Assembly (NCBI RefSeq): GCF_036013915.1
Contig: NZ_CP107901.1
Coordinates: forward strand, 62,001 to 126,000
Direction of reading: 5' to 3'
Source: Streptomyces sp. NBC_00464
GTDB taxonomy: Bacteria > Actinomycetota > Actinomycetes > Streptomycetales > Streptomycetaceae
Length of the DNA stretch: 64,000 nucleotides
Of this stretch, positions 16,677 through 25,533 are shown piece after piece. The position numbers and the translations under genes are program-made. The notes beneath the pieces were generated by a model. It saw only the letters and a program-made list of their open reading frames with translations. It made no database searches and had not been told where the DNA came from. The first letter of the stretch is position 1. Each line of letters opens with the position of its first letter.

Positions 16677-17732
16677 ATGACAGCCGATGCCGATACCCTC
16701 CTGGGCCGTGCCGTGGACGGCCTCGACGCCGTCCGTCTGGAACACCTTCTGACGGCCGGCGCCGACCCCCACACCAAGGACCGGCTGGGCCGGCCTCCCC
16801 TGAACCGGGCAGCGGCACGCGGCTGGGCGGCCGGAGTGGAGCTGCTCCTCCGTGCCGGCGCCGACCCGCACCTCCTGGACACCCGCATGGGCGCCTCGGC
16901 CCTGCACGGAGCCGCCCAGTGCGGTGCGACCGACGTCATCGGCCTGCTGCTCGACCACGGCGCGTTCGTGGACCAGCAGGCCCCGACCCACGGCCACACC
17001 CCGCTCATCGACGCGGTCTGGCACAAGCGGGCACCCGCCGTGGTCCTCCTGCTGAGCCGCGGGGCCAACCCGGACATCGCGGCCCACGGCGGCTACCGGG
17101 CCGACGAACTCGGCCCCCTGGCATGCGACGAGGACCAGCAGACCTACGTACGCCTGATCGCCAGGGCCCGGGGGGCCCGTGCCCTGGCCCAGTCCGGCCC
17201 TCTGCACGACGCGGCCCGAACCGGCGGCCAGGAGGCCGTCGCGCGGGCGCTGGATGCCGGGCACGACGTGGACACCAGGGCGCCGGACGGCCACACCCCG
17301 CTACTGGACGCGGCACGCGAGGGACACGACGCGGTGGTACGGACCCTCCTGGACCGGGGCGCCGACGCGAGCCTCACCGATCACCTCATGAAAGCCACCG
17401 CCGCGCACAAGGCCGCGTACAACGGGCGCGCCGACGTCCTCGCGACCCTGGTGCGCGATTCGCGCCTCGTCCTGGATGCGCAGGGTCCGTACAACGGTTT
17501 CACCGCCCTGCACGACGCGGTCTGGCACGGGCATCTGGCCTCGGTCCGCGTCCTGCTCGCCGCGGGCGCGCGCACCGATGTGCGGGGCCGGGACGGCCGT
17601 ACGCCCCGGGAGATGGCGCTCGACTACGGATACGCGGAGATCGCCGCACTGCTCAGCCCGGCCGGGCAGGCCCCGCGCGACCGGGCAGCGGCCCCGCCGG
17701 GACGGGTGCTCAGGGGCGGGCCTCCAGGCTGA
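16677..17732 (+). CDS. Ankyrin-repeat protein
   Basis: 351 residues made of ankyrin repeats. At least eight repeat units can be followed from about residue 8 to 335, with recurrent LLxAGADPH, TPLIDAVW, GADASLTD, HTPLLDAAREGHDAVVRTLLDRGAD and FTALHDAVWHGHLASVRVLLAAGA blocks. Such proteins bind other proteins; the partner is unknown. It follows the DsbA-like gene by 42 bases on the same strand. The last 23 bases overlap the convergent ogt gene. Confidence 0.9.
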   Translation: MTADADTLLGRAVDGLDAVRLEHLLTAGADPHTKDRLGRPPLNRAAARGWAAGVELLLRAGADPHLLDTRMGASALHGAAQCGATDVIGLLLDHGAFVDQQAPTHGHTPLIDAVWHKRAPAVVLLLSRGANPDIAAHGGYRADELGPLACDEDQQTYVRLIARARGARALAQSGPLHDAARTGGQEAVARALDAGHDVDTRAPDGHTPLLDAAREGHDAVVRTLLDRGADASLTDHLMKATAAHKAAYNGRADVLATLVRDSRLVLDAQGPYNGFTALHDAVWHGHLASVRVLLAAGARTDVRGRDGRTPREMALDYGYAEIAALLSPAGQAPRDRAAAPPGRVLRGGPPG

Positions 17733-18267
17733 GGAGGTGGCGCTTCGCCTCGACGCCGCCCGCGTAGCCGGTGAGCGCTCCCGTCGATCCCACGATGCGG
17801 TGACAGGGCAGCACCACGCACAGGGGGTTCGAGCCGAGGGCGGTGCCCACGGCTCTGGCGGCGCGCGGCCGGTTCAGCGCTTCGGCGAGCGCGCCGTAGG
17901 TCGCCGTCCGCCCGTACGGGACGAACGCGTCCAGCGCCGACACCGTCTCCCGGCTGAACGGGGTGGCCAGCCGCAGGTCCAGAGGCAGGTCGAACGAGCG
18001 CAGCCGCCCGGCGAGATAGGCATCGAGCTGGGCGGCCGCGTCGTCGAGTACGGCCGGGTGCCGGGGGCCGGTACCGGGCGATGCGGCCTCGCGCAGGCCC
18101 CCGCGCGCCAGCCGGTCCCGCACGTCGTCCGCCGGCTGGAACCCGCAGTAGACGAGAGCGTCCGCGGTGGCGGCGATGCGCAGGTCACCGAGAGGGGTCG
18201 GCAGGACGGTGAGCGACACGTCCGTCGTGCCGGTCCTGGTGGCTGTGGGGGCGGCGCTGTCGGGCAT
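17710..18267 (-). CDS. ogt: Methylated-DNA--protein-cysteine methyltransferase (Ogt)
   Basis: A 185-residue suicide DNA-repair protein that moves O6-alkyl groups from guanine to its own cysteine. The active site is CVVLPCHRIVGSTGALTGYAGG near residues 145-165, preceded by the arginine-finger/HTH region VPYGRTATYGALAEALNRPRAARAVGTAL. The N-terminal ribonuclease-H-like half starts with LTVLPTPLGDLRIAAT. ATG 18267 is chosen (MPDSAAPT). It lies 32 bases downstream of the MGMT-Ada fusion on the same strand and so shares the sigma-factor operon. Confidence 0.93.
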   Translation of the reverse strand: MPDSAAPTATRTGTTDVSLTVLPTPLGDLRIAATADALVYCGFQPADDVRDRLARGGLREAASPGTGPRHPAVLDDAAAQLDAYLAGRLRSFDLPLDLRLATPFSRETVSALDAFVPYGRTATYGALAEALNRPRAARAVGTALGSNPLCVVLPCHRIVGSTGALTGYAGGVEAKRHLLSLEARP

Positions 18268-18299
18268 GGGTGTGGTTCTCCGTATGCAGTAGGTCCGGT

Positions 18300-19142
18300 T
18301 CAGACGGTCAGCGGGCGGCAGCTCTTGCACGCCCGGTAGCCCGCCCTGCGGGCGTCCCTGGCGGTGTGGAAGGGGACGCGGTGCGCCGGGGTGATCCGTC
18401 GTGCGTGCGCGCAGGTGGGATGGCAGTAGATGTGGGTGGTGTCGCTGCCCAGGAGCGTCGAGCCGCCCTGTGCCCACTGCCGCACCGCGACCATGTCGAT
18501 GCCCTCGGCGCCGCGCAGCGCGTCACCGACCTCCCGTACATAGGCGGCGTCGCACGGCGTGCCGTTGTCGTCGGTCGCCCGGTGGCACGGGATCAGCACC
18601 GTCACCGGGTTCCTGGCGAGGAAGCCGACGACCGTTTCGGCGCCCAGCTCCAGGGGCAGGGCGGCCTCCCGGGCGATCCAGGTGACGGGCCGCAACTGAC
18701 CCGGAGGGATCGCGCGTACCGCCTCCAGCACCGCGCGCTCGCCCACGGGAAGGCCCGACAGGTCGATCGGCACCTGCCGGGTGCGGCCGGTGCGCAGCGC
18801 CGGCCGCAGGCCGGTCAGCGGCTTGCCGCCGGGGATCGCCGAGCGGCCCGCACGGCGCCGGTGCAGTTCCTCGAACCGCTCCCTCGTCAGACGCCCCTCC
18901 TCCCGAGTGCCCGATTCCAGGGCCGAGCCCGTGACGGCTTCGGGGCCGAACGCCACGAACAGGCCGCCCGCGGCCGTCTCCAGGCGTACGTAGGTGTCGT
19001 ACCGGTCCTGCGAGATTCCCGCCCGTTGCAGGACCCGCAGCGCGAAGTCCTCCGGAGTGACCGGTTCGCCCAGGCCCAGTCCGGCCAGCCCGGACTCCAG
19101 GCTGCAGGCCGAGGAGAGGATCCCCTCGTCGTCCTGCTTCAC
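18300..19142 (-). CDS. MGMT domain fused to a C-terminal Ada zinc-binding domain
   Basis: About 280 residues. The middle part is an alkylguanine transferase: GLPVGERAVLEAVRAIPPG, then VVGFLARNPVTVLIPCHRATDDNG with the PCHR acceptor motif near residue 195. The C-terminal 45 residues are an Ada methyl-phosphotriester domain (IYCHPTCAHARRITPAHRVPF..AGYRACKSCRP) with all four zinc cysteines. Ordinary Ada proteins have this domain at the N-terminus followed by AraC and MGMT domains; here the order is reversed and the AraC part is missing. The start is GTG 19142, overlapping the sigma factor stop as GTGA, with an AAGGAGGTG ribosome binding site inside the sigma gene. Role: repair and possibly sensing of methylated DNA. 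Confidence 0.82.
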   Translation of the reverse strand: MKQDDEGILSSACSLESGLAGLGLGEPVTPEDFALRVLQRAGISQDRYDTYVRLETAAGGLFVAFGPEAVTGSALESGTREEGRLTRERFEELHRRRAGRSAIPGGKPLTGLRPALRTGRTRQVPIDLSGLPVGERAVLEAVRAIPPGQLRPVTWIAREAALPLELGAETVVGFLARNPVTVLIPCHRATDDNGTPCDAAYVREVGDALRGAEGIDMVAVRQWAQGGSTLLGSDTTHIYCHPTCAHARRITPAHRVPFHTARDARRAGYRACKSCRPLTV

Positions 19143-19729
19143 ATCGCCACCTCCTTCCGCACCGCTTCCCGTGGTTCGAGCAGTCGCCGCAGGTTGCCCA
19201 GGCCCCGTGAAACCTGCGCCTTGGCCGTACCCACCGGGCACCCCTGCACCTGCGCCACCTCCGCGTAGCTCATGCCCATCACATGCCGCAGGACCACGGG
19301 TACCCGGTGTATCTCCGGCAGTTCGGACAGCGCCGCGACCAGCCGGTCACGGTCCTCCGCAGTCGAGGCCCGCTCCTCGGGCCCGGGCCTCCCGTCGCTC
19401 CACATATCTTCCGCGTCCTCCACTCGCATGGCCGACACCGGTCGCCGCATGCTGGTGCGCACATGGTTGCGCCACACGTTCGCCGCGATCGTCAGCAGCC
19501 AGGCGCGCGGCCGCAGCTCCCGCCGGCGCGCGCCGGAGTAGCCCTGCAGCGCCGTGTAGGCGCGCAGGAACGTGTCCTGTCCCAGGTCGTCCGCCTCGGC
19601 GGCGGAACCGGTCACCCGCAACAGGAAGAGGTGAACCGCCCTCGCGTGGACCCGGACCAGCTCGGTGAAGCCGCCGTCCAGATCCCGCGCGAGCAGTTCT
19701 GTCAGCTGCTCGGCCTCGTCTTCCATCAC
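19139..19729 (-). CDS. ECF-type RNA polymerase sigma factor
   Basis: About 196 residues with sigma region 2 (HARAVHLFLLRVTGSAAEADDLGQDTFLRAYTAL, residues 28-62) and region 4 (LSELPEIHRVPVVLRHVMGMSYAEVAQVQGCPVGTAKAQVSRGL, 134-177). Regions 1 and 3 are absent, as in extracytoplasmic-function sigma factors. No anti-sigma gene is adjacent. Instead its stop codon overlaps the start of the MGMT-Ada fusion, so this sigma factor is tied to alkylation repair. The start is GTG 19729 or ATG 19726. Confidence 0.9.
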   Translation of the reverse strand: MMEDEAEQLTELLARDLDGGFTELVRVHARAVHLFLLRVTGSAAEADDLGQDTFLRAYTALQGYSGARRRELRPRAWLLTIAANVWRNHVRTSMRRPVSAMRVEDAEDMWSDGRPGPEERASTAEDRDRLVAALSELPEIHRVPVVLRHVMGMSYAEVAQVQGCPVGTAKAQVSRGLGNLRRLLEPREAVRKEVAM

Positions 19730-19802
19730 TGAGGAAACACCGTCCCGATGAATAGGGTTGCCGGAGAGACGAATTCCCCGCCGGTGAGCGGACGTGCGGC
19801 GC

Positions 19803-20588
19803 TCACTTCGTCCGGGCAGGAACCGTCGGAGCGTCCAGCACGGGGTCGCCGGAGCTGATGGCCTCGTACAGGCGCTGCATACGCGGGGTCGGCTCGATGC
19901 CCAGGGCGTCCCTCAGCATGCGGCTCAGCCCGTGGTGGACGGCGAGCGCCCGGGTCCGCTCGCCGGACCGGTGCAGCGCGAGCATGTACTGGGCGTGGAT
20001 GTTCTCGTGCGTGGGGTGCAGTACGGCCAGAGCACCCAGCTCGTCGCGGAGTTCACGGTGCCGGCCGAGCCGCAGGTCCGCCTCGATGCGGCGTTCCAGC
20101 ACGCATTTGCGGGTCTCTTCCAGCTCGACGAGATGGGTGGTGCTGAGCGGACCTGTCTGTACGTCCACGAGCGCGGGTCCGCGCCACAGGGCGAGGGCTC
20201 CGGAGAACTGCTCGGAGGCCTCCTCGAAGTCGCCCTTCGTCGCGGCCTCCTGGCCGCGCCGGGTCAGGGACTCGAAGCGGAAGCGGTCGAACGCGTGGAG
20301 GGGGATCTTCAGCTGGTAGCCGTGATTCCGGGTGACCAGGGACTGGGTCCGGTCATTCGCCGGAGAGGTACCGCGCAGAGCCTGTCTTACTTGCAGTACG
20401 TAGGTCTGCAGTGTGGACATCGAACTTTTCGGGGGGCTGGAGTCCCAGAGCTCTTTTATGCATTCGCTGGCCCGGACCATCTGATTTGCGTTGAGCATCA
20501 GGAATGCGAGCAGCTGGCGTGGCTTCGGTGCGCCCGGCGCCAGGTTGACCCCGTTGCTGAACAGCGACAATGGCCCCAGTACGCCCAT
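19803..20588 (-). CDS. SARP-family transcriptional activator
   Basis: About 261 residues of the Streptomyces antibiotic regulatory protein type: an N-terminal OmpR-like winged helix (VLGPLSLFSNGVNLAPGAPKPRQLLAFLMLNANQMV, then ELWDSSPPKSSMSTLQTYVLQVR), followed by a bacterial transcriptional activation domain (about residues 100-245). SARPs bind heptameric direct repeats and switch on clusters. ATG 20588 is selected because GGAGAAGG lies eight bases upstream; ATGs at 20594, 20606 and 20639 are in frame. It marks the left edge of the cluster and is preceded by a strong terminator. Confidence 0.9.
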   Translation of the reverse strand: MGVLGPLSLFSNGVNLAPGAPKPRQLLAFLMLNANQMVRASECIKELWDSSPPKSSMSTLQTYVLQVRQALRGTSPANDRTQSLVTRNHGYQLKIPLHAFDRFRFESLTRRGQEAATKGDFEEASEQFSGALALWRGPALVDVQTGPLSTTHLVELEETRKCVLERRIEADLRLGRHRELRDELGALAVLHPTHENIHAQYMLALHRSGERTRALAVHHGLSRMLRDALGIEPTPRMQRLYEAISSGDPVLDAPTVPARTK

Positions 20589-20709
20589 TTCCATTGCCTT
20601 CTCCATGTTTTCGAAGACGTCTGTTCCATTGGGGTACAACGGTATGCGTAAGGTTTCGGGCCGGTCAATTTTATTGCAATTAATTATCGAGGTGATAAGC
20701 GTTGCTTTT

Positions 20710-20751
20710 CATGCTGCGGGCCCCCGCCGTGAGGCGGGGGCCCGCAGCATG
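20710..20751. terminator. 19-bp-stem hairpin after metF
   Basis: Arms 20710-20728 and 20733-20751 are perfectly complementary around the loop GTGA. It lies 48 bases past the metF stop on the - strand and would end the long seven-gene transcript before the SARP gene. Confidence 0.8.
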
Positions 20752-20799
20752 TGGGGTATATGGATGATCAGCAGTGGTGGTGGATGGGCCTACGGGGAA

Positions 20800-21741
20800 T
20801 CAGCTGACACGCAGGCTTCTCGAACCCTGTACGGCGCGATGGATGTCGAGCGCCGCGGTGGACCGGTTGAGGGTGATGTAGTGCAGCCCGGGAGCGCCCT
20901 CGTCGAGGAGCCGGCCGGCCATGGCGGTGGCGTGGTCGACCCCGATCCGGTAGGCGGCCGAAGGCTGGTCACGCGCGGCCTCCAGACGGTGGGCGAGGTC
21001 TTCGGGGAAGGTGGCGTTGCTCAGCTCCGCGAACCGGCGGATCTGCCGCACATCGGTGGCGGGCATGATCTCCGGAATGATCGGGGTGTCGCAGCCGGCG
21101 CCCGCGATCCGGTCACGCAGCCGCAGATAGTGCTCGACGTCGAAGAACATCTGGGTGATGGCGTAGTCCGCCCCCGCCCGGCACTTGTCCACGAAGTGCC
21201 GGACGTCGCTCTCCCAGTCGGGGGAGCGGGGGTGCCGCTCGGGGAAGGCGGCGACCCCGACACTGAAGTCGCCCATCTCCTTGACCAGCGAGACCAGTTC
21301 ATGGGCGTGCCGGAAGCCCCGCGGATGGGGGACCCAGGCGGTGGCCGGGTCGCCGGGCGGATCACCCCGCAGGACGAGGACGTCCCGGACGCCGGCGTCC
21401 GCGTACTGCCCGATCATGTTGCGCAGTTCGGCGACCGAGTGGCCTACGGCGGTGAGGTGGGCGACCGGTCGCAGGGTCGTGTGCGCCGCGATGCGCCCGA
21501 CGGCGGCGATCGTACGGTCGCGGGAGGACCCGCCGGCTCCGTACGTCACCGACACGAAGGTCGGGCTGACGGCCTCGACCCGGCGGACGGCGTCCCACAG
21601 CGTGCGCTCGCCCGCCTCGGTCTTCGGGGGGAAGAACTCGAAGGAGTACGAGCGCTCGCCGCGGGCGAGGATGTCGTTCAGGCCGTCGTCCGGCCGTGCC
21701 GGCCGCACGGTGGGCGCTGCCTTCGGGGCCGGCGTGCTCAC
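20800..21741 (-). CDS. metF: 5,10-Methylenetetrahydrofolate reductase
   Basis: A 313-residue FAD enzyme that reduces methylene-THF to methyl-THF, the methyl donor for methionine synthesis. The MTHFR barrel motifs are visible: [18 protein letters not shown] (residues 32-49), [27 protein letters not shown], then [20 protein letters not shown] and [15 protein letters not shown]. Start ATG 21741 overlaps the previous stop as GTGA/ATGA, indicating translational coupling. Being last in a run with metK and an adenosine-kinase-like gene, it is likely a cluster-dedicated extra copy feeding S-adenosylmethionine to the methyltransferases. Confidence 0.93.
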   Translation of the reverse strand: MSTPAPKAAPTVRPARPDDGLNDILARGERSYSFEFFPPKTEAGERTLWDAVRRVEAVSPTFVSVTYGAGGSSRDRTIAAVGRIAAHTTLRPVAHLTAVGHSVAELRNMIGQYADAGVRDVLVLRGDPPGDPATAWVPHPRGFRHAHELVSLVKEMGDFSVGVAAFPERHPRSPDWESDVRHFVDKCRAGADYAITQMFFDVEHYLRLRDRIAGAGCDTPIIPEIMPATDVRQIRRFAELSNATFPEDLAHRLEAARDQPSAAYRIGVDHATAMAGRLLDEGAPGLHYITLNRSTAALDIHRAVQGSRSLRVS

Positions 21742-22724
21742 GCGGACACACCCGTCAGGCGCGGTTCGATCTCACGGGCCGCCTCCGGGCCGTACGTGGT
21801 CCCGATCCGGTGCAGGAGATCGGGTACGGAGAGCTTGTACTCCTGGGTGCCCACCGATTCGAGCACCGTGGTGGCCAGCGCGCAGCCGAGCTGGGCGGCA
21901 CGTTCGTAGGACCAGTCCCAGGCCGTGCCCGCCAGGAAACCGGCACGGAAGGCGTCGCCGACGCCCGTGGGGTCGACCGGATCCGTGGTGGGGACGGCGG
22001 GGATCCGCACCACCGGGCGGCCCGCACGGGCGATGACGACGCCGTCCGGTCCCAGGGTGGTGATCCAGGTGCCGACCCGCTCCAGGACACCCTCCTTGGA
22101 CCAGCCGCTCTGCTTCTGGAGCAGGGCGGCCTCGTAGGCGTTGGTGAACAGGAAACGCGCCCCGTCCACGAGCCGACGGGTCTCCTGCCCGTCCAGACGG
22201 GCGAGCTGCTGGGAGGGGTCGGCCGCGAAGTCGATCCCCAGCCGGCGGCACTCGTCGGTGTGATGGCGCATCGCCTCCGGGTCGTTGGGCGCGACGACCA
22301 CCAGATCGAGACCACCGACACGGCGGGCCGTCGCCGCCAGGGTGATCTCCTTGGCCTCGGCCATCGCGCCCGCGTAGAAGGTGGCGATCTGGTTCTGGTC
22401 GGCGTCCGTCGTGCACACGAAGCGCGCGGTGTGCAGGGACTCGCTCACATGGACCAGTTCGGTGTCCACGCCGTTGTCGTGCAGCCAGGCGCGGTAGTCG
22501 GCGAAATCACCGCCGACCGATCCCGCCAGCACCGGACCGAGGCCGAGCCGGCCCAGTCCCACGGCGATGTTCGCGGCGACCCCGCCCCGGCGGATCTCCA
22601 GCGAGTCGGCCAGGAAGGACAGCGAGACCTTGTCGAGCTGCTCGGCGATCAGCTGGTCGGTGAACCGTCCGGGGAAGACCATCAGATGGTCGGTGGCGAT
22701 GGAACCGGTCACGGCGATGCGCAC
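21738..22724 (-). CDS. PfkB-family kinase, adenosine-kinase-like
   Basis: A 328-residue ribokinase-fold sugar/nucleoside kinase. It opens [20 protein letters not shown], has the [17 protein letters not shown] substrate-binding loop (residues 45-61) and the PfkB signature with catalytic base [16 protein letters not shown] (about 253-268). Sequence and context (between metK and metF) suggest adenosine kinase, which would phosphorylate the adenosine released by S-adenosylhomocysteine hydrolysis and so pull methylation forward. Overlaps metF by four bases. A different sugar kinase is the alternative. Confidence 0.82.
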   Translation of the reverse strand: MRIAVTGSIATDHLMVFPGRFTDQLIAEQLDKVSLSFLADSLEIRRGGVAANIAVGLGRLGLGPVLAGSVGGDFADYRAWLHDNGVDTELVHVSESLHTARFVCTTDADQNQIATFYAGAMAEAKEITLAATARRVGGLDLVVVAPNDPEAMRHHTDECRRLGIDFAADPSQQLARLDGQETRRLVDGARFLFTNAYEAALLQKQSGWSKEGVLERVGTWITTLGPDGVVIARAGRPVVRIPAVPTTDPVDPTGVGDAFRAGFLAGTAWDWSYERAAQLGCALATTVLESVGTQEYKLSVPDLLHRIGTTYGPEAAREIEPRLTGVSA

Positions 22725-22777
22725 GGCGTAATCTCCTTGGGCCTTGCGGTTCAGTGGGGAGCGGGACGAGCAGGCGG

Positions 22778-23995
22778 TCAGCCGGGGATCAGGCCCGCGG
22801 CCTCGCGCAGGGCCTGGGCGCGGTCGGTGCGCTCCCAGGTGAAGCCGGGGAGTTCGCGGCCGAAGTGGCCGTAGGCAGCGGTCTGGGCGTAGATCGGGCG
22901 GAGCAGGTCGAGGTCGCGGATGATCGCGGCCGGGCGGAGGTCGAAGACCTCACCGATCGCGTGCTCGATCCTCTCCGTGCCGATCGTGGCGGTACCGAAG
23001 GTCTCGACGAACAGACCGACGGGCTCCGCCTTGCCGATCGCGTACGCCACCTGGACCTCGCAGCGGGCGGCCAGCCCGGCCGCGACGACGTTCTTCGCGA
23101 CCCACCGCATCGCGTACGCGGCGGAACGGTCGACCTTGGAGGGGTCCTTGCCGGAGAAGGCGCCGCCGCCGTGCCGGGCCATGCCGCCGTACGTATCAAT
23201 GATGATCTTGCGACCGGTGAGGCCGGCGTCACCCATCGGGCCGCCGGTCTCGAAGCGGCCGGTCGGGTTCACCAGGAGCCGGTAGCCCTCGGTGTCCAGC
23301 TTGATGCCGTCCTCGGAGAGCCGGGCCAGGACGTGCTCGACGACGAACTCCCGGATGTCGGGGGTCAGGAGCGAGTCCAGGTCGATGTCGGCCGCGTGCT
23401 GGGTGGAGACGACGACCGTGTCCAGACGGACCGGCCGCGCGCCGTCGTACTCGATGGTGACCTGGGTCTTGCCGTCGGGGCGCAGGTAGGGCACGACGCC
23501 GTCCTTGCGGACGTCGGTCAGCCGGCGCGCCAGCCGGTGGGCGAGATGGATCGGCAGCGGCATCAGCTCGGGCGTCTCGTCGCAGGCGTAACCGAACATG
23601 AGGCCCTGGTCGCCCGCGCCCTGCTGGTCGAGCTCATCGCCTTCGCCCCCGACCCGCTTCTCGTACGCGGTGTCGACGCCCTGCGCGATGTCCGGGGACT
23701 GGGCGCCGATGGACACCGAGACGCCGCAGGAAGCACCGTCGAAACCCTTGCTGGAGGAGTCGTAGCCGATCTCCAGGACCTTCTGCCGGACCAGGGCGGC
23801 GATGTCGGCGTACGCGGTGGTGGTGACCTCGCCGGCCACATGCACCTGGCCGGTGGTGACCAGGCATTCGACCGCCACGCGGGAGGCCGGGTCCTGGGTG
23901 AGCAGCGCGTCGAGGATCGTGTCGCTGATCTGGTCGGCGATCTTGTCGGGGTGACCTTCGGTCACGGATTCCGAGGTGAACAGACGGGAGGACAA
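22778..23995 (-). CDS. metK: S-adenosylmethionine synthetase
   Basis: About 405 residues from TTG 23995, chosen because AGGAG stands five bases upstream and the encoded [22 protein letters not shown] is the family N-terminus. Signatures [12 protein letters not shown] (ATP loop) and [20 protein letters not shown] (phosphate-binding P-loop-like motif) are intact. It joins ATP and methionine to form SAM. A cluster-borne copy, in addition to the presumed housekeeping one, is common where a product is methylated. Confidence 0.95.
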   Translation of the reverse strand: MSSRLFTSESVTEGHPDKIADQISDTILDALLTQDPASRVAVECLVTTGQVHVAGEVTTTAYADIAALVRQKVLEIGYDSSSKGFDGASCGVSVSIGAQSPDIAQGVDTAYEKRVGGEGDELDQQGAGDQGLMFGYACDETPELMPLPIHLAHRLARRLTDVRKDGVVPYLRPDGKTQVTIEYDGARPVRLDTVVVSTQHAADIDLDSLLTPDIREFVVEHVLARLSEDGIKLDTEGYRLLVNPTGRFETGGPMGDAGLTGRKIIIDTYGGMARHGGGAFSGKDPSKVDRSAAYAMRWVAKNVVAAGLAARCEVQVAYAIGKAEPVGLFVETFGTATIGTERIEHAIGEVFDLRPAAIIRDLDLLRPIYAQTAAYGHFGRELPGFTWERTDRAQALREAAGLIPG

Positions 23996-24066
23996 GGCGA
24001 CTCCTGGGTCGGGGACGGACGGGTGGGCGGGAGGACGGCGGGCTGCGGCGGAGCCGCGGTGCACGG

Positions 24067-25533
24067 TCATGGCAGCCGTCCGCCCGGCCGCCGCAGCGCC
24101 CGGTCGACCAGCGGACCGGCCGCCCCGGTGTAGCCGGCCGGGTCCAGCAGGACCGCCAGCTCCCCGGCGTCGAGGTGCCGGGCGATCTCGGGGAGCGCGG
24201 CAAGTACCTGGGCCAGCGGCCGGCCGGTGCGCCGGGCGGTCGTGGACGCCTGCGACAGCACGTCCCTGGCCGGGCCCCGGCCCAGGTGCGGCGCCAGTAC
24301 CGCGGCGACGCGTTCGGACACCACCTGGCTCCGGGTCATGCCGAGGTTGGCGCGCATGCGTTCCGGCCCGACGACGAGTCCTTCGGCGAGCTCGACGGCC
24401 GTGTGGGCCGCCCCTCCGGCCAGCCGCAGACACTCGCGCAGCAGCTGCCATTCGGCGTGCCAGGCGCCCGCCGACCGTTCGTCCTCCGCGAGCATGCACC
24501 CGGCCAGTCCGGCGGACAGCGCGGGGACCTGGAGGGCGGCGCTGCGGATCATCGTGGCGAGGACCGGGTTGCTCTTGTGCGGCATGGCCGAGGAACCGCC
24601 GCGGCCCTCGACGGCCGGTTCGCTCACCTCGCCGACCTCCGTACGGCACAGCGACTGCACATCGACGGCGATCTTGCCGAGCGCACCCGTGGTGAAGGCG
24701 AGCACCGCGGCCAGATCGGCGATCGGTGTACGCAGGGAATGCCACGGCACCCGCTGCGGGGCCAGCCCCGTCTCCGCCGCGAAGGCACTGTTGAGGGCGT
24801 CGGGGTACGTGCCGTCGTCGGTCGTGGCAGGTGCACGGTCCATCGCGCCGGGATGTGTGCCGTCGTCAGTGGCGGCTCCCGCGTCGATCGCCGCGTACTC
24901 CAGATAGCCGGCCAGGGTGCCCGCCGCACCGCCGAGCGATACGGGAAGCCCCGTCTCCAGGACGCGGGCCACCCGGTCGGCCGCGTCCAGCACCAGATCG
25001 CGCCAGCCGGCGGCCTTGAGCCCGAAGGTGGTCGGTACGGCGTGCAGCGCCAGGGTCCGGCCGGCCATGGGGGTGTCGCGGTGCTCGGCGGCCAGGGCGC
25101 GCAGCGCCTCGGCCGTGCGCCGCAGATCGGCCAGGACCAGGCGCAGCACCCGGGCGGACACCAGCATCGCGCCGGTGTCGAGGACGTCCTGGCTGGTGGA
25201 GCCGCGGTGCACGTACTCGGCGGCGGCCGGGTCCTTCCGCGCCACCAGCAGGGCCAGCGCACGCACCAGCCCCACAACGGGATTCGCCGTCTCGCGGGCG
25301 GCCAGTGCCAGCGCCCGCACATCGAACAGATCGGCGCGGGCGGCTTCGGTGATGATGCGCGCCGCACCCCGTGGCACGGTGCCGAGCGCCGCCTGCGCGC
25401 GGGCCAGAGCCGCCTCGGCGTCCAGCATGGCCTGCAGCCAGGCCCGGTCGTCCACCGCCTCCTCGGCGGGGGTCCCGGCGCGCACCGGCGAGAGCAGACC
25501 GGCGTCGGGGCCGGGGCCCGGGGCCGCCGTCAT
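24067..25533 (-). CDS. creD: CreD-like nitrosuccinate lyase (fumarase/aspartase superfamily)
   Basis: A 488-residue member of the superfamily of argininosuccinate, adenylosuccinate and carboxymuconate enzymes. Conserved boxes are [18 protein letters not shown] (residues 105-123) and the signature [14 protein letters not shown] (about 312-325). In cremeomycin biosynthesis the homologue CreD eliminates nitrous acid from nitrosuccinate, leaving fumarate. The assignment here rests on the four-base overlap with a CreE-type monooxygenase. A 16-residue tandem repeat ([11 protein letters not shown].. then [11 protein letters not shown]..) lies around residues 219-250 and looks like a recent duplication. 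A plain adenylosuccinate-lyase paralogue is the alternative. Confidence 0.82.
   Translation of the reverse strand: MTAAPGPGPDAGLLSPVRAGTPAEEAVDDRAWLQAMLDAEAALARAQAALGTVPRGAARIITEAARADLFDVRALALAARETANPVVGLVRALALLVARKDPAAAEYVHRGSTSQDVLDTGAMLVSARVLRLVLADLRRTAEALRALAAEHRDTPMAGRTLALHAVPTTFGLKAAGWRDLVLDAADRVARVLETGLPVSLGGAAGTLAGYLEYAAIDAGAATDDGTHPGAMDRAPATTDDGTYPDALNSAFAAETGLAPQRVPWHSLRTPIADLAAVLAFTTGALGKIAVDVQSLCRTEVGEVSEPAVEGRGGSSAMPHKSNPVLATMIRSAALQVPALSAGLAGCMLAEDERSAGAWHAEWQLLRECLRLAGGAAHTAVELAEGLVVGPERMRANLGMTRSQVVSERVAAVLAPHLGRGPARDVLSQASTTARRTGRPLAQVLAALPEIARHLDAGELAVLLDPAGYTGAAGPLVDRALRRPGGRLP

Noticed and set aside
24067..25533. Housekeeping adenylosuccinate lyase (purB)
   Set aside because: Overlap with a CreE-type oxidase and placement inside a biosynthetic operon make a nitrosuccinate lyase more likely, although fold and signature are shared.
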